Assembly (NCBI GenBank): GCA_002431715.1
Contig: DJHI01000027.1
Location: 1 to 8,300, forward strand
DNA length: 8,300 bases
Direction: 5' to 3'
Source: Armatimonadetes bacterium UBA5829
Lineage (GTDB): Bacteria; Armatimonadota; UBA5829
Positions 1-7,164 of the stretch are shown in pieces. The number at the start of each line of letters is the position of its first letter. Position 1 is the first letter of the stretch. Made by a program: the position numbers and the translations under genes. The notes beneath the pieces are model-generated. The model was not told the DNA's origin and did not search any database. It was given only the letters and a program-made list of their open reading frames with translations.

Positions 1-253
1 ATCCGCCCGCCTCAATGAACTTGCGATAATCGCCGCGCGTTACCTCATATTTGCCTACAAAATAACCTGAGAGATTGATGGAGCGCTGATGAAGCTCGTC
101 GGCAAACGTATACTGTTCGCTGCCGGTGTTGCCCATCAGAAAAGAGCCTTCGGGAATCCAGATCATCTTGCCAGTATAGTTCGAATCATCAGCACAAACG
201 CAAACACACAACATAGCCGCCATAATAATAAAAAATAATGATAGCAACTTCAT
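1..253 (-). CDS. FGE-sulfatase (SUMF1-type) domain protein, exported, 3' part missing
   Basis: Reading leftward from the ATG at 253-251, 84 codons stay open to the window edge. Residues 1-21 look like a signal peptide: K2, a hydrophobic run through V19, then VCA before D22. From residue 29 the sequence has the start of the formylglycine-generating-enzyme/sulfatase-modifying-factor fold: MIWIPEGSFLMG at 30-41, then DELHQRSINLSGYFVGKYEVT at 52-72 and DYRKFIEAGG at 75-84, the usual 'P.G.F.MG ... E.P.H.V....F.....EVT...Y..F' pattern. A strong ribosome site (AGGGGGG) lies 5 nt upstream. True FGE oxidises a sulfatase Cys to formylglycine, but many bacterial members do other or unknown things, and the catalytic C-terminal half is outside the window. 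It is transcribed divergently from the DUF4838 gene. The family assignment is firm; the function is open. Confidence 0.88.
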   Translation of the reverse strand, partial: MKLLSLFFIIMAAMLCVCVCADDSNYTGKMIWIPEGSFLMGNTGSEQYTFADELHQRSINLSGYFVGKYEVTRGDYRKFIEAGG

Positions 254-307
254 GATACCCCCCTGGTAACGCGCGATGGTTCATTAGCATATGAGTTCCA
301 TGACAGA

Positions 308-360
308 GATTGTAGCAGAAGCAGAGCTTGCAATGCAAAATTAGGCTCTGCATTACAATC
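308..360. repeat. Nested inverted repeat in the divergent promoter region
   Basis: The outer arms GATTGTA (308-314) and TACAATC (354-360) are perfect inverted repeats. The inner arms GCAGAGC (321-327) and GCTCTGC (345-351) are also perfect, with a 17-base centre. A second register pairs TTGCAATGC (328-336) with GCATTACAA (350-358) at 8 of 9 positions. No T-tract follows on either side, so it does not look like a terminator. It covers the minus-strand -10 and -35 and ends 4 bp before a plus-strand TATAAT, which is a position expected of an operator shared by divergent genes. The role is inferred. Confidence 0.5.
309..338 (-). promoter_or_regulatory. Candidate sigma70 promoter for the FGE-domain gene
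   Basis: On the minus strand a TACAAT -10 (plus 309-314) lies 18 bp from a TTGCAT -35 (plus 333-338). The -10 matches the consensus at five of six positions; the -35 is weaker. It would give a leader of about 50 nt before the ATG at 253. The -10 coincides with the outer arm of the inverted repeat at 308-360. This is inference from sequence alone. Confidence 0.4.
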
Positions 361-364
361 GTAG

Positions 365-370
365 TATAAT
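365..370 (+). promoter_or_regulatory. Candidate -10 box (TATAAT) for the DUF4838-lemA-DUF2207 transcript
   Basis: A perfect TATAAT lies 162 bp before the DUF4838 start. No good -35 stands at 16-18 bp; the best is TTAGGC at 341-346 with an 18-bp spacer. It may depend on an activator or not be used. From about 377 to 531 the leader shows no further gene or convincing RNA element. Confidence 0.3.
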
Positions 371-531
371 AGCTGAACTGTAATCGGTTAATAGCAAGCG
401 GTATTTTTCTGTAAAGCTATTAATTACCCGCGTGCTTCGACGTAGCTCAGCATGCTCAGCTTGTAATAATCATTTGCAATCCGTTACTGATTGCTGAATC
501 TGATAACTCATAAAGTTGTTTAGGAGAAGAA

Positions 532-2298
532 ATGCGGATGTATGCAATTGTTTTAGCTCTGGCTCTGATCGCCGCTGTGCCTGCATCAGCGGCTGTGGAA
601 CTGGTAAAGGGAGGCAAAACCGATTACTCGGTTGTGATCGCTAAAAATGCGTCACTCTCGGAGCATTGGGCTGCCAGCGAACTTAAATCATTCATGCAAG
701 AGATGTCGGGAGTTATGCTGCCCTATGCGCAGGACGGAGCGGATGTGCCCGAAAAGGCCATTCTTATCGGTGACTCGCAGGCGCTCAGGTCGCTTGGTGT
801 CAACATCGACTTCAAAGACCTCGGAGACGAAGGTTTCACTATCAAGACCGTAGGCAGCCGTATTGTTATCGCAGGCGGCAGGCAGCGCGGCACAATGTAC
901 GGCGTATATGAATTCCTCGAAATGCTTGGGTGCAAGTTCCTCAGCGATACTGTGAACAAAGTTCCGAAAAGGTCGGATATTACTCTGGGAGATATAGACA
1001 CAACCCAAAAACCTGCTTTTGAGTATCGACGTATCGGCATTTGTGAAGCAGAGCATCCAATACTCTCTGCACGCCTCAGGTGTCCTGCCAAATACCCTGA
1101 AGCTAAATACGGCGGCGGTATTACATACTTTCCGTTTGTTCACTCATTTTACAGTCTCATTCCACGCGACACATATTGGGACAGTCATCCCGAATACTAC
1201 TCACTGATAAACGGCGAACGCCAGAAACATCCTACCCAGCTTTGTCTGACCAATCCAGATGTATTGGAGATAGCAAAGAAGACAGTGCTCGAATGGATGC
1301 GAGATCATCCTGAGGCAAAAATTTATTCGGTCTCACAGAATGACAATATGAGCTATTGCCAGTGCCCTAACTGCCAGGCAGTCATTAAGGAAGAGGGCAG
1401 CCCGGCCGGTCTTATGCTGCGGTTTGTAAATGCAATCGCGGAAGAAACTGAAAAGTATTATCCTGACAAGCTTATCGACACGTTGGCATACGGATGGACG
1501 GTACATCCTCCGAAAATCACCAAACCTCGCAAAAATGTTATTGTACGGCTTTGCCCAATAGAATGCTGTGAAACTCATCCATATGAACAGTGCAATTTCA
1601 AGGCAAATATAGCATTCCTTGAAGATTTGAAAGGCTGGTCGAAACTTACCGACAAACTCTATATCTGGCACTACAACACTGATTTCGCACACTATCAGAT
1701 GCCGTTTCCTGACTATCGCGAGCTTATGGACAGCGCAAAACTCTACAGAAAGAACAGTGTCAAGGGAATCTTCTGGCAGGGCGCTTACAACTGCGGGTGC
1801 AGCGAATTCGGCGAACTGCGCTCCTATCTGCTTTCCAAAATCTCGTGGAACCCTGATGTGGACGGCGAGGCAGTCATGAAGGAGTTCTGTGACGATTACT
1901 ACGGCAGCTCAGGCAAATATATATATGAGTATATCCAGCTTCTGGAAAACAAGGTCGCGGACGAAAACATACATATGCAGATTTGCGATAGTCCGCTCAA
2001 TCCATGTTTCTCGCCGGATATAATTGCCGAATCGGATAAACTGTTTGCCAAGGCAATAGCTGTTGCAAATTCGCCGGAAATCCTATACAGAGTCAAACAG
2101 GCATACCTGCCGATTAAATACGTGAAGTTGATGCAGCCGATTCTTAGAAAAGAAACAGATGGCAAAGAGGCGGAATACGAAAAGCTTATCGACGAGTTTA
2201 TTGACGAGTGTGCAAGCTATGGGATAACCAGAATCAAGGAAGGCTCAACAATCGAACAATCAAGAGAAAAACTCAAAAAGATGCTGCATGACGGCTAA
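532..2298 (+). CDS. Secreted DUF4838 protein with GH67N-like N-terminal domain, probable glycan-active enzyme
   Basis: This is a 588-residue protein. The start is the ATG at 532, set by AGGAGA 4 nt upstream; a second Met at residue 3 is possible. Residues 1-20 form a signal peptide ending ASA. Residues about 22-140 match the alpha-glucuronidase-type N-terminal alpha/beta domain found in front of many glycosidase barrels: LIGDS at 78-82, and IAGGRQRGTMYGVYEFLEMLG at 113-133. From about 165 follows a DUF4838 domain: HPEYYSLINGER (219-230), QLCLTNPDV (236-244), SVSQNDN (266-272) joined to CQCPNC (276-281), then AYGWT (319-323) and WHYNTDF (379-385). As I recall, CAZy family GH163 (endo-beta-N-acetylglucosaminidases) was built from DUF4838 proteins, but I cannot place this one in it or name its catalytic acid residues. 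It starts a likely operon with lemA. Family is confident; substrate unknown. Confidence 0.87.
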   Translation: MRMYAIVLALALIAAVPASAAVELVKGGKTDYSVVIAKNASLSEHWAASELKSFMQEMSGVMLPYAQDGADVPEKAILIGDSQALRSLGVNIDFKDLGDEGFTIKTVGSRIVIAGGRQRGTMYGVYEFLEMLGCKFLSDTVNKVPKRSDITLGDIDTTQKPAFEYRRIGICEAEHPILSARLRCPAKYPEAKYGGGITYFPFVHSFYSLIPRDTYWDSHPEYYSLINGERQKHPTQLCLTNPDVLEIAKKTVLEWMRDHPEAKIYSVSQNDNMSYCQCPNCQAVIKEEGSPAGLMLRFVNAIAEETEKYYPDKLIDTLAYGWTVHPPKITKPRKNVIVRLCPIECCETHPYEQCNFKANIAFLEDLKGWSKLTDKLYIWHYNTDFAHYQMPFPDYRELMDSAKLYRKNSVKGIFWQGAYNCGCSEFGELRSYLLSKISWNPDVDGEAVMKEFCDDYYGSSGKYIYEYIQLLENKVADENIHMQICDSPLNPCFSPDIIAESDKLFAKAIAVANSPEILYRVKQAYLPIKYVKLMQPILRKETDGKEAEYEKLIDEFIDECASYGITRIKEGSTIEQSREKLKKMLHDG

Positions 2299-2321
2299 TC
2301 CTCTATGGGTCGGGAGGCGGT

Positions 2322-2873
2322 ATGTATATAATCATTGCGGTAGTTTTAGCGGCGGTTGCATATGTCATTTTTACATATAATGCCTTTGCATCGCTGCGAA
2401 ACAGAGCAAGAAACGCATGGGCTGATATCGATGTTCAGCTCAAGCGCAGGCATGATCTGGTGCCGAACCTGGTGGCTGTGGTTCAAGGCTATGCCGAACA
2501 CGAAAAGAGCGTGTTCACAGACGTAGCAAACCTGAGAACCAGGGCAATGGGACTCGGCAGCGCTAAAGAGATCGAAGGCGCGGAAAATGAGCTTGCCGGA
2601 GCAATCAAGACTATATTCGCCGTGGCCGAAAGTTATCCTGAGCTTAAAGCAGACTCCAATTTCCGTGATTTGCAGAATCAGCTTACAGATATTGAAGATC
2701 ATATCCAGTATGCGCGCAGATACTATAACGCAGTAGTCCGCGACATGAACACAAAATGCGAAATCTTCCCCTCGAATATCATAGGAGGCTGGTTTGGGTT
2801 CGGTCGATTGGAATATTTCGGGGCCGCGGACGAAGAGCGCGAAGCGCCGCAGTTACGATTGGAGGAGAAATGA
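2322..2873 (+). CDS. lemA: LemA family protein
   Basis: This 183-residue protein is close to the usual LemA length of about 185. A single N-terminal membrane helix (residues 2-18) is followed by the YN (19-20), AWADIDVQLKRRHDLVPNLV (32-51) and YPELKADSNFRDLQNQL (105-121) signatures, then IEDHIQYARRYYNAVVRDMN (124-143) and FPSNIIGGWFGF (149-160). Known structures of the family are long antiparallel helical bundles anchored in the membrane; the biochemical role is not established. The ribosome site GGGAGG lies at 2312-2317. It begins 23 bp after the DUF4838 stop and its TGA overlaps the next ATG (ATGA), so it is almost certainly co-translated with the DUF2207 gene. The C-terminal tail after 165 is short, charged and not diagnostic. 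Confidence 0.95.
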   Translation: MYIIIAVVLAAVAYVIFTYNAFASLRNRARNAWADIDVQLKRRHDLVPNLVAVVQGYAEHEKSVFTDVANLRTRAMGLGSAKEIEGAENELAGAIKTIFAVAESYPELKADSNFRDLQNQLTDIEDHIQYARRYYNAVVRDMNTKCEIFPSNIIGGWFGFGRLEYFGAADEEREAPQLRLEEK

Positions 2874-4654
2874 GACTACCTACACGGATTTCAATCCTGA
2901 TTTTGTTTTTAGCCGCTTCCCCCGTAATCGCTTTTCCAATCACTGAGTATGACACACGGATGGATGTGCAAAAGGATAGCAGCGTGATCGTCACCGAATC
3001 GATTACGGCAGATTTCACGGGGGACCCACATCACGGGATCTATCGCGATATTCCACTCTCCGGCACTGATAGATACGGCAACAAATATCAGATAAGGCAT
3101 GAATTGATCAGCATATCTGATAAGGCTGGGAATCCTCAGACTTATGTGCAGAGTGTCAAGAATGGAACAATGAGCATTAGAATCGGCGATGCCGACGTGC
3201 TCCAAGATGGCATAACAACCTATGTCATTAAATACAAGCTTTGGCGGGCAATTCACTTCTTTAATGACTATGATGAGCTTTACTGGAATGCGGTAGGCCA
3301 TGAGTGGGAGGTTCCTATTCAGCATGCTACATGCATTGTAACTTTGCCGAAAGATGTCAAAACCGGAGAAATACGCACAGTCTCATATACCGGCGCTTAT
3401 GGCTCTACAACATCCGATGCACTGAGTGACACACCAAACAACCACACAGCCAGATTTTGGATGAACCGAGAGTTAAATCCGGGCGAATTCATGACAATAG
3501 TCGTGGGATGGCCGAAAGGTGCCGTGACCCAGCCGAAGATTTCGCAGGAGATGAATTGGTTCATTTTCGACAATGGATATTTCTTCCTGCCCCCATTTTT
3601 TATACTGGGATTATGGCTTGTGTGGCTCAGGGCAGGACGTGATCCTGACACGGGTAAGAGTGAAGTCGTGTCGTATGATCCACCAGAGAATATGAGCCCT
3701 GCCGAAATAGGCACACTAATAGATGAAAAGGTAGATATGCGAGATATATCGGCATCAATTATCGACCTGGCGGTTCGAGGAATAATCAAGATCGAGTCGG
3801 AGAAAGTAAAAGGGTTTATATCCACCAAGACTGAATATACTCTCAGATTAACCTCGTCTTACACCGAGACAAGAAAGAACCCTGCGTTGAGCAGCTTTGA
3901 TCGGCTGTTGATCCAGGCTCTATTCAACGGCCTTGGTTTCTGCATTGTCTCGCAGCTTTCCGGCAGGTTTTATGGTTATCTGCCTATGCTTCGAGATAGT
4001 CTTTATAATTCAATGATCGACCGAAGGTATTTTAACCGCAGGCCGGACGAAGTCCGTCAGGGATATCAGATTGCTGGTGTGATGCTTGCATTTGCCGGAA
4101 TTTTTGGAGGAATTATTCTTGCGATTTCAAATGAGATACCAGCAGCGGTAAATATACCTGTTGGTTGGGCATTTGCCGCAGGATTATGCGGAATCGTTCT
4201 GGCGATAACCTCACGCGCCATGCCTCGAAAGACTAAAAAGGGTAAAGACGCGCTTTTGGCAGTGAAAGGTTTTGAGGAATACATTTCACGCGCTGAGCGA
4301 GCAGAAATCGAATCGCAGGAAAGGCAGGGTTATTTTGAGAAATATCTGCCTTATGCAATGGCTCTCGGCGTTGCAGACAAGTGGGCACAAGCATTTAATG
4401 GACTACAGACAGAACCGCCTAAATGGTATGATGGCTATGATGGTACGTTCCATCCGACAATACTCGCTCATGATCTATCAGTGGCGACTAATGACTGGAA
4501 CGGCATAATGTCCACTCAGCCACGCACAACCAGCAGCGGGAACTATGGGAGTTCAGGCAGTTCTGGAGGCTCAGACTTTTTCAGCGGTGGTAGCGGTTTC
4601 TCGGGCGGCTTTTCCGGCGGAGGCGGCGGAGGCGGTGGAGGCGGTGGCTGGTAA
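2870..4654 (+). CDS. DUF2207 membrane protein with glycine-rich C-terminus
   Basis: This is a 594-residue protein. I chose the ATG at 2870 because GGAGGAG stands just upstream, it overlaps the lemA stop as ATGA, and it gives a clean signal peptide (residues 1-21, ending VIA). A longer frame from 2756 would only add a non-signal-like Arg-rich leader inside lemA. Residues 22-235 form the DUF2207 extracytoplasmic domain: ITEYDTRMDVQKDSSVIVTE at 24-43, HHGIYRDIPL at 54-63, and ELYWNAVGHEWEVPI at 136-150. A membrane helix at about 236-254 precedes the RAGRDP motif (254-259) and a helical domain with the family's YDPPENMSPAEIGTLID (269-285). Two more helices lie near 399-420 and 427-448. The tail from about 557 is Ser/Gly-rich and ends in eleven Gly plus Trp. 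The lemA-DUF2207 pairing is common across bacteria; its role at the envelope is unresolved. Confidence 0.93.
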   Translation: MRLPTRISILILFLAASPVIAFPITEYDTRMDVQKDSSVIVTESITADFTGDPHHGIYRDIPLSGTDRYGNKYQIRHELISISDKAGNPQTYVQSVKNGTMSIRIGDADVLQDGITTYVIKYKLWRAIHFFNDYDELYWNAVGHEWEVPIQHATCIVTLPKDVKTGEIRTVSYTGAYGSTTSDALSDTPNNHTARFWMNRELNPGEFMTIVVGWPKGAVTQPKISQEMNWFIFDNGYFFLPPFFILGLWLVWLRAGRDPDTGKSEVVSYDPPENMSPAEIGTLIDEKVDMRDISASIIDLAVRGIIKIESEKVKGFISTKTEYTLRLTSSYTETRKNPALSSFDRLLIQALFNGLGFCIVSQLSGRFYGYLPMLRDSLYNSMIDRRYFNRRPDEVRQGYQIAGVMLAFAGIFGGIILAISNEIPAAVNIPVGWAFAAGLCGIVLAITSRAMPRKTKKGKDALLAVKGFEEYISRAERAEIESQERQGYFEKYLPYAMALGVADKWAQAFNGLQTEPPKWYDGYDGTFHPTILAHDLSVATNDWNGIMSTQPRTTSSGNYGSSGSSGGSDFFSGGSGFSGGFSGGGGGGGGGGGW

Positions 4655-4714
4655 ACCGCATTTAGTATATTGTATTTGTAATTTACTATTTGATTTTGAG
4701 TTGGGGATAAGGCG

Positions 4715-5425
4715 ATGGCGGTGGAAAACATTCCTGAATGGATGTATGATGAAAGCAAAACGGCTGGAACGGATTACAACCAGACGGCTGAAGCCGCCGC
4801 GTACGAACTAAGGAGTCGCAATCAGGATAGAGATGCCGTCAATGCTTTTATACTGGACTTTCTTCAGCTCGATAAGACGAAAGCCGTAATAGATATGGGC
4901 GCGGGATTCGGTTCATTTGCGATGGCTGCAGCCGAACAAGCTGGAAGAGTAATTGCAGTCGATATCTCACCGGCGGTTATCGATCTTGCAAAGAAACTCG
5001 CGCAGGAAAAAGGACTGTCGAATATAGAATACCATGTGGCGGGGTTTCTGACATATGAGCATGAAGGGCCTCTCGTGGATGCAATAGTCTGCTCAGGCGC
5101 GCTCCACCATCTGCCTGATTTTTGGAAACAAATTGCTTTAAACCGTATGTGCGCCATGCTTAAAACCGGTGGAAAGCTGCATCTTGAGGATCATGTGCTG
5201 TCGTTTGAAATCGACCGTTATAGTGAAATGCTGAACGATCTGATCGATAGAAACAAGGACAATCACGATGCAAGCGGACGTAACATCATGGCCGTCCTGA
5301 TGCGAGATGAATTTCCTACCTGTGACTGGATTATGGAAGGAATGATCGAGCGAGCAGGCTTTACTATACTCAACAAGAAATATGGCAAGACCGGATTCCG
5401 CGGATTTTACCAGTGCCGGAAGTAG
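4715..5425 (+). CDS. Class I SAM-dependent methyltransferase, substrate unknown
   Basis: This is a 236-residue Rossmann-fold methyltransferase. Motif I is VIDMGAGFGSF (58-68), the acidic residue after strand 2 is D83 in VIAVDISP (79-86), motif IV/post-II is DAIVCSGALHHLPD (122-135), and the strand-5 motif is LKTGGKLHLED (149-159). The C-terminal part, with FPTCDWIMEGMIERAGF ahead of a GFRGFYQC end, resembles small cytosolic methyltransferases often left uncharacterised (Methyltransf_11/25-like). The N-terminal WMYDESKTAGTDYN is the lid/substrate entry region of such enzymes. The start at 4715 has GGGG at 4703-4706; the downstream Met10 is a less likely start. It lies 60 bp after the DUF2207 gene with no terminator seen between them, and 30 bp before the PEPCK homologue. 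Substrate cannot be read from the sequence. Confidence 0.88.
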   Translation: MAVENIPEWMYDESKTAGTDYNQTAEAAAYELRSRNQDRDAVNAFILDFLQLDKTKAVIDMGAGFGSFAMAAAEQAGRVIAVDISPAVIDLAKKLAQEKGLSNIEYHVAGFLTYEHEGPLVDAIVCSGALHHLPDFWKQIALNRMCAMLKTGGKLHLEDHVLSFEIDRYSEMLNDLIDRNKDNHDASGRNIMAVLMRDEFPTCDWIMEGMIERAGFTILNKKYGKTGFRGFYQCRK

Positions 5426-5455
5426 GATTACACATAAAAGAATTGGGGTTTGTGA

Positions 5456-7078
5456 TTGGATAGAACGATTCTGGATGAGATAAAACGGGTTACAAGAGAG
5501 CTTGGCGGGCAGCCGAATGTTGAGAGGCTGTCGCCGGAAGAGGTTAAGGCTCGTGCGGAAAAATTCTGCAGGCGAACCGTATTTGGAAGCTGTAACTATG
5601 TCTCATCCGTTAAGACTCTGAGCACTGCCCTTACCGTATATCTCGGCAGCGATCGGGTTGAGGCCGGGGTCTATACTCAGAAGAAACGCGACATTAAAAA
5701 GGCCGCGGTTCAGACTATCAAGTCCGTTCATCAGTATCTCAAAAAGGCTCCGTTGGTTAAGATTAGAAGTTCGCTTGGCAAGGACAGCGACTTTACCCCG
5801 CAGTGTTCGTTTTATGTCTCCAAATACCGCAGGGAAAGCATCAGAGTGGCCCATATGGTGCTGGAAGGGCTCTTTCCGCCGACCGGTGACGACGAAGATC
5901 TGACCGTCGTATTCATCCCGGAGTGGCAGGAAAAAGACCGGCAGGTTTTGGTCTTCCCTGAGATCGGGGTCACATATGTGCTCGGTTCCGACTATTATGG
6001 CGAGGCCAAGAATGCCTTCCTGAGAATGGCTATGTGGCTGGCTAAAGAACGCGATATGCTCGGGCTGCACGCCGGGACAAAAATTCTTCGCGCGCAAGGC
6101 AAGGACGGCAATATCCGAAAGCTCGGGATGATGATGTTCGGCATCGCTGCAACCGGAAAGACCACTCACGCCTGCCATAATCACGACCTTAACGCGCCGG
6201 GCGAGGGAATTGAGATCGTCCAGGACGATGTAGTCTTCTGGAGGCGCGACGGGTCGGCTTTGGGAAGTGAAAAGGCATTTTATATAAAAACCGAGGGTCT
6301 GAACCCCGAAACACAGCCATTGCTTTACGGGGCGGCGGTTCAGGCAGATGCGATCCTTGAAAACGTGATGGTCGACTACCTTGGGAATGTTTTCTTCGAA
6401 GACAGGACACTTACCGCGAACGGCCATGGACTGGTCCAGCGCGATGCAATTTCCGCATACTGCAGTAAATCGATAAATCTGCCGCCTATCGGTGAACTCG
6501 ACAGGCTTATCATGACTTTTATGACCCGCAGCAATACAGTCATCCCTATCGCGAGCAAATTGACACCCGAGCAGGCCGCCGTGGCGTTTATGCTCAGTGA
6601 GTCGATAGATGCCTCAGGGAGCGATCAGCAGACTCCTGGGCGTGGGATCAGCGCCAGCCCGCTCGTAATCGGCGAAGCATCGGAAGACTGTAACTGGTTC
6701 TATGAACTCCTCAAAACCCACGGAGACAAGATCGAGTGCTATATGCTCAATACAGGCGGTGTGGGAGAGATTGTCGAACATGGCCTTGATGGAACGCGGC
6801 GCGTGCTTCAGAGGGTCAATCGCGTGCAGATACCGGAGATGGCGGCGATTATTAGAGGAATCGCGCGCGGCACTATCAAATGGCGCGAAGACCCCAATTG
6901 GATGGTGCAGACCCCGGAATACATCGATGGTCTGGATATAACTAAGTTTGATCTCGATAAGCACTATGACCAGGGCCGTATCGATGCCTGGATAGCGGCG
7001 GCCAGGATTGAACGCGCTGAATATGCGGCGCAGTTGGCTGGTCTTGACCCTGCGATTTCAGGCGCGGCGGAGTTTTAG
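5456..7078 (+). CDS. pckA: Divergent ATP-type phosphoenolpyruvate carboxykinase homologue
   Basis: This is a 540-residue protein, the usual length of ATP-PEPCK, which interconverts oxaloacetate + ATP and PEP + CO2 + ADP in gluconeogenesis. The start is TTG at 5456: an in-frame TGA directly precedes it and GGGG lies 7 nt upstream. Visible landmarks are YRRESIRVAHMVLEGLF (124-140), YYGEAKNAF (180-188), H205 in LHAG, Walker A GIAATGKTT (229-237), the Asp pair D257-D258, ILENV (300-304), SKLTPEQA (367-374) and LNTGG (431-435). These follow the order of E. coli PckA. Differences by eye: GLSGTGKT is replaced by GIAATGKT, the metal ligand Lys213 by N186, the GRSPKDK substrate loop is not recognisable, and Arg333 is H324 or displaced to R329. 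It is therefore a diverged clade, possibly with altered activity. The fold is sure; the reaction is less so. Confidence 0.85.
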   Translation: MDRTILDEIKRVTRELGGQPNVERLSPEEVKARAEKFCRRTVFGSCNYVSSVKTLSTALTVYLGSDRVEAGVYTQKKRDIKKAAVQTIKSVHQYLKKAPLVKIRSSLGKDSDFTPQCSFYVSKYRRESIRVAHMVLEGLFPPTGDDEDLTVVFIPEWQEKDRQVLVFPEIGVTYVLGSDYYGEAKNAFLRMAMWLAKERDMLGLHAGTKILRAQGKDGNIRKLGMMMFGIAATGKTTHACHNHDLNAPGEGIEIVQDDVVFWRRDGSALGSEKAFYIKTEGLNPETQPLLYGAAVQADAILENVMVDYLGNVFFEDRTLTANGHGLVQRDAISAYCSKSINLPPIGELDRLIMTFMTRSNTVIPIASKLTPEQAAVAFMLSESIDASGSDQQTPGRGISASPLVIGEASEDCNWFYELLKTHGDKIECYMLNTGGVGEIVEHGLDGTRRVLQRVNRVQIPEMAAIIRGIARGTIKWREDPNWMVQTPEYIDGLDITKFDLDKHYDQGRIDAWIAAARIERAEYAAQLAGLDPAISGAAEF

Positions 7079-7088
7079 TCGCCAAAGC

Positions 7089-7136
7089 GTCAGAACGTCA
7101 CAAAGTCAGAATGTCGATAAGTCATTAAGTTGATAA
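7089..7136 (+). repeat. Tandem octamer repeat, six units, consensus GTCANAAN
   Basis: Starting 10 bp after the PEPCK stop, six contiguous 8-bp units read GTCAGAAC, GTCACAAA, GTCAGAAT, GTCGATAA, GTCATTAA and GTTGATAA. The phase is exact, with GT at every unit start and decay toward the 3' end. A further partial unit (GTCGCCAA, 7078-7085) overlaps the stop codon in a shifted phase. No dyad symmetry, T-tract or coding potential is evident. Confidence 0.7.
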
Positions 7137-7164
7137 TGTACACCTGCCTAGCACCCTTTTTGAC

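Noticed and set aside
441..449. GTAGCTCAG resembling a tRNA D-arm in the upstream region
   Set aside because: No acceptor stem, anticodon arm or GGTTCGA-type T-loop follows at the right spacing.
688..1143. Antisense open frame of 151 codons within the DUF4838 gene
   Set aside because: It overlaps a signal-peptide protein with clear family motifs on the plus strand; nothing recognisable in the translation.
2756..2869. Upstream in-frame extension of the DUF2207 protein starting at 2756
   Set aside because: It lies inside lemA, lacks a ribosome site and would bury the signal peptide behind 38 Arg-rich residues; the ATG at 2870 has GGAGGAG and the ATGA overlap.
4655..4714. Possible terminator between the DUF2207 and methyltransferase genes
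   Set aside because: AT-rich but no G-C hairpin with a T-tract could be found, so read-through into the methyltransferase gene remains possible.
5603..6427. 274-codon open frame antisense to the PEPCK gene
   Set aside because: No recognisable family and no ribosome site. The opposite strand carries conserved PEPCK motifs, so this is a shadow frame.
7089..7136. CRISPR-like array
   Set aside because: Units are 8 bp, contiguous and degenerate, with no spacers and no cas genes nearby.
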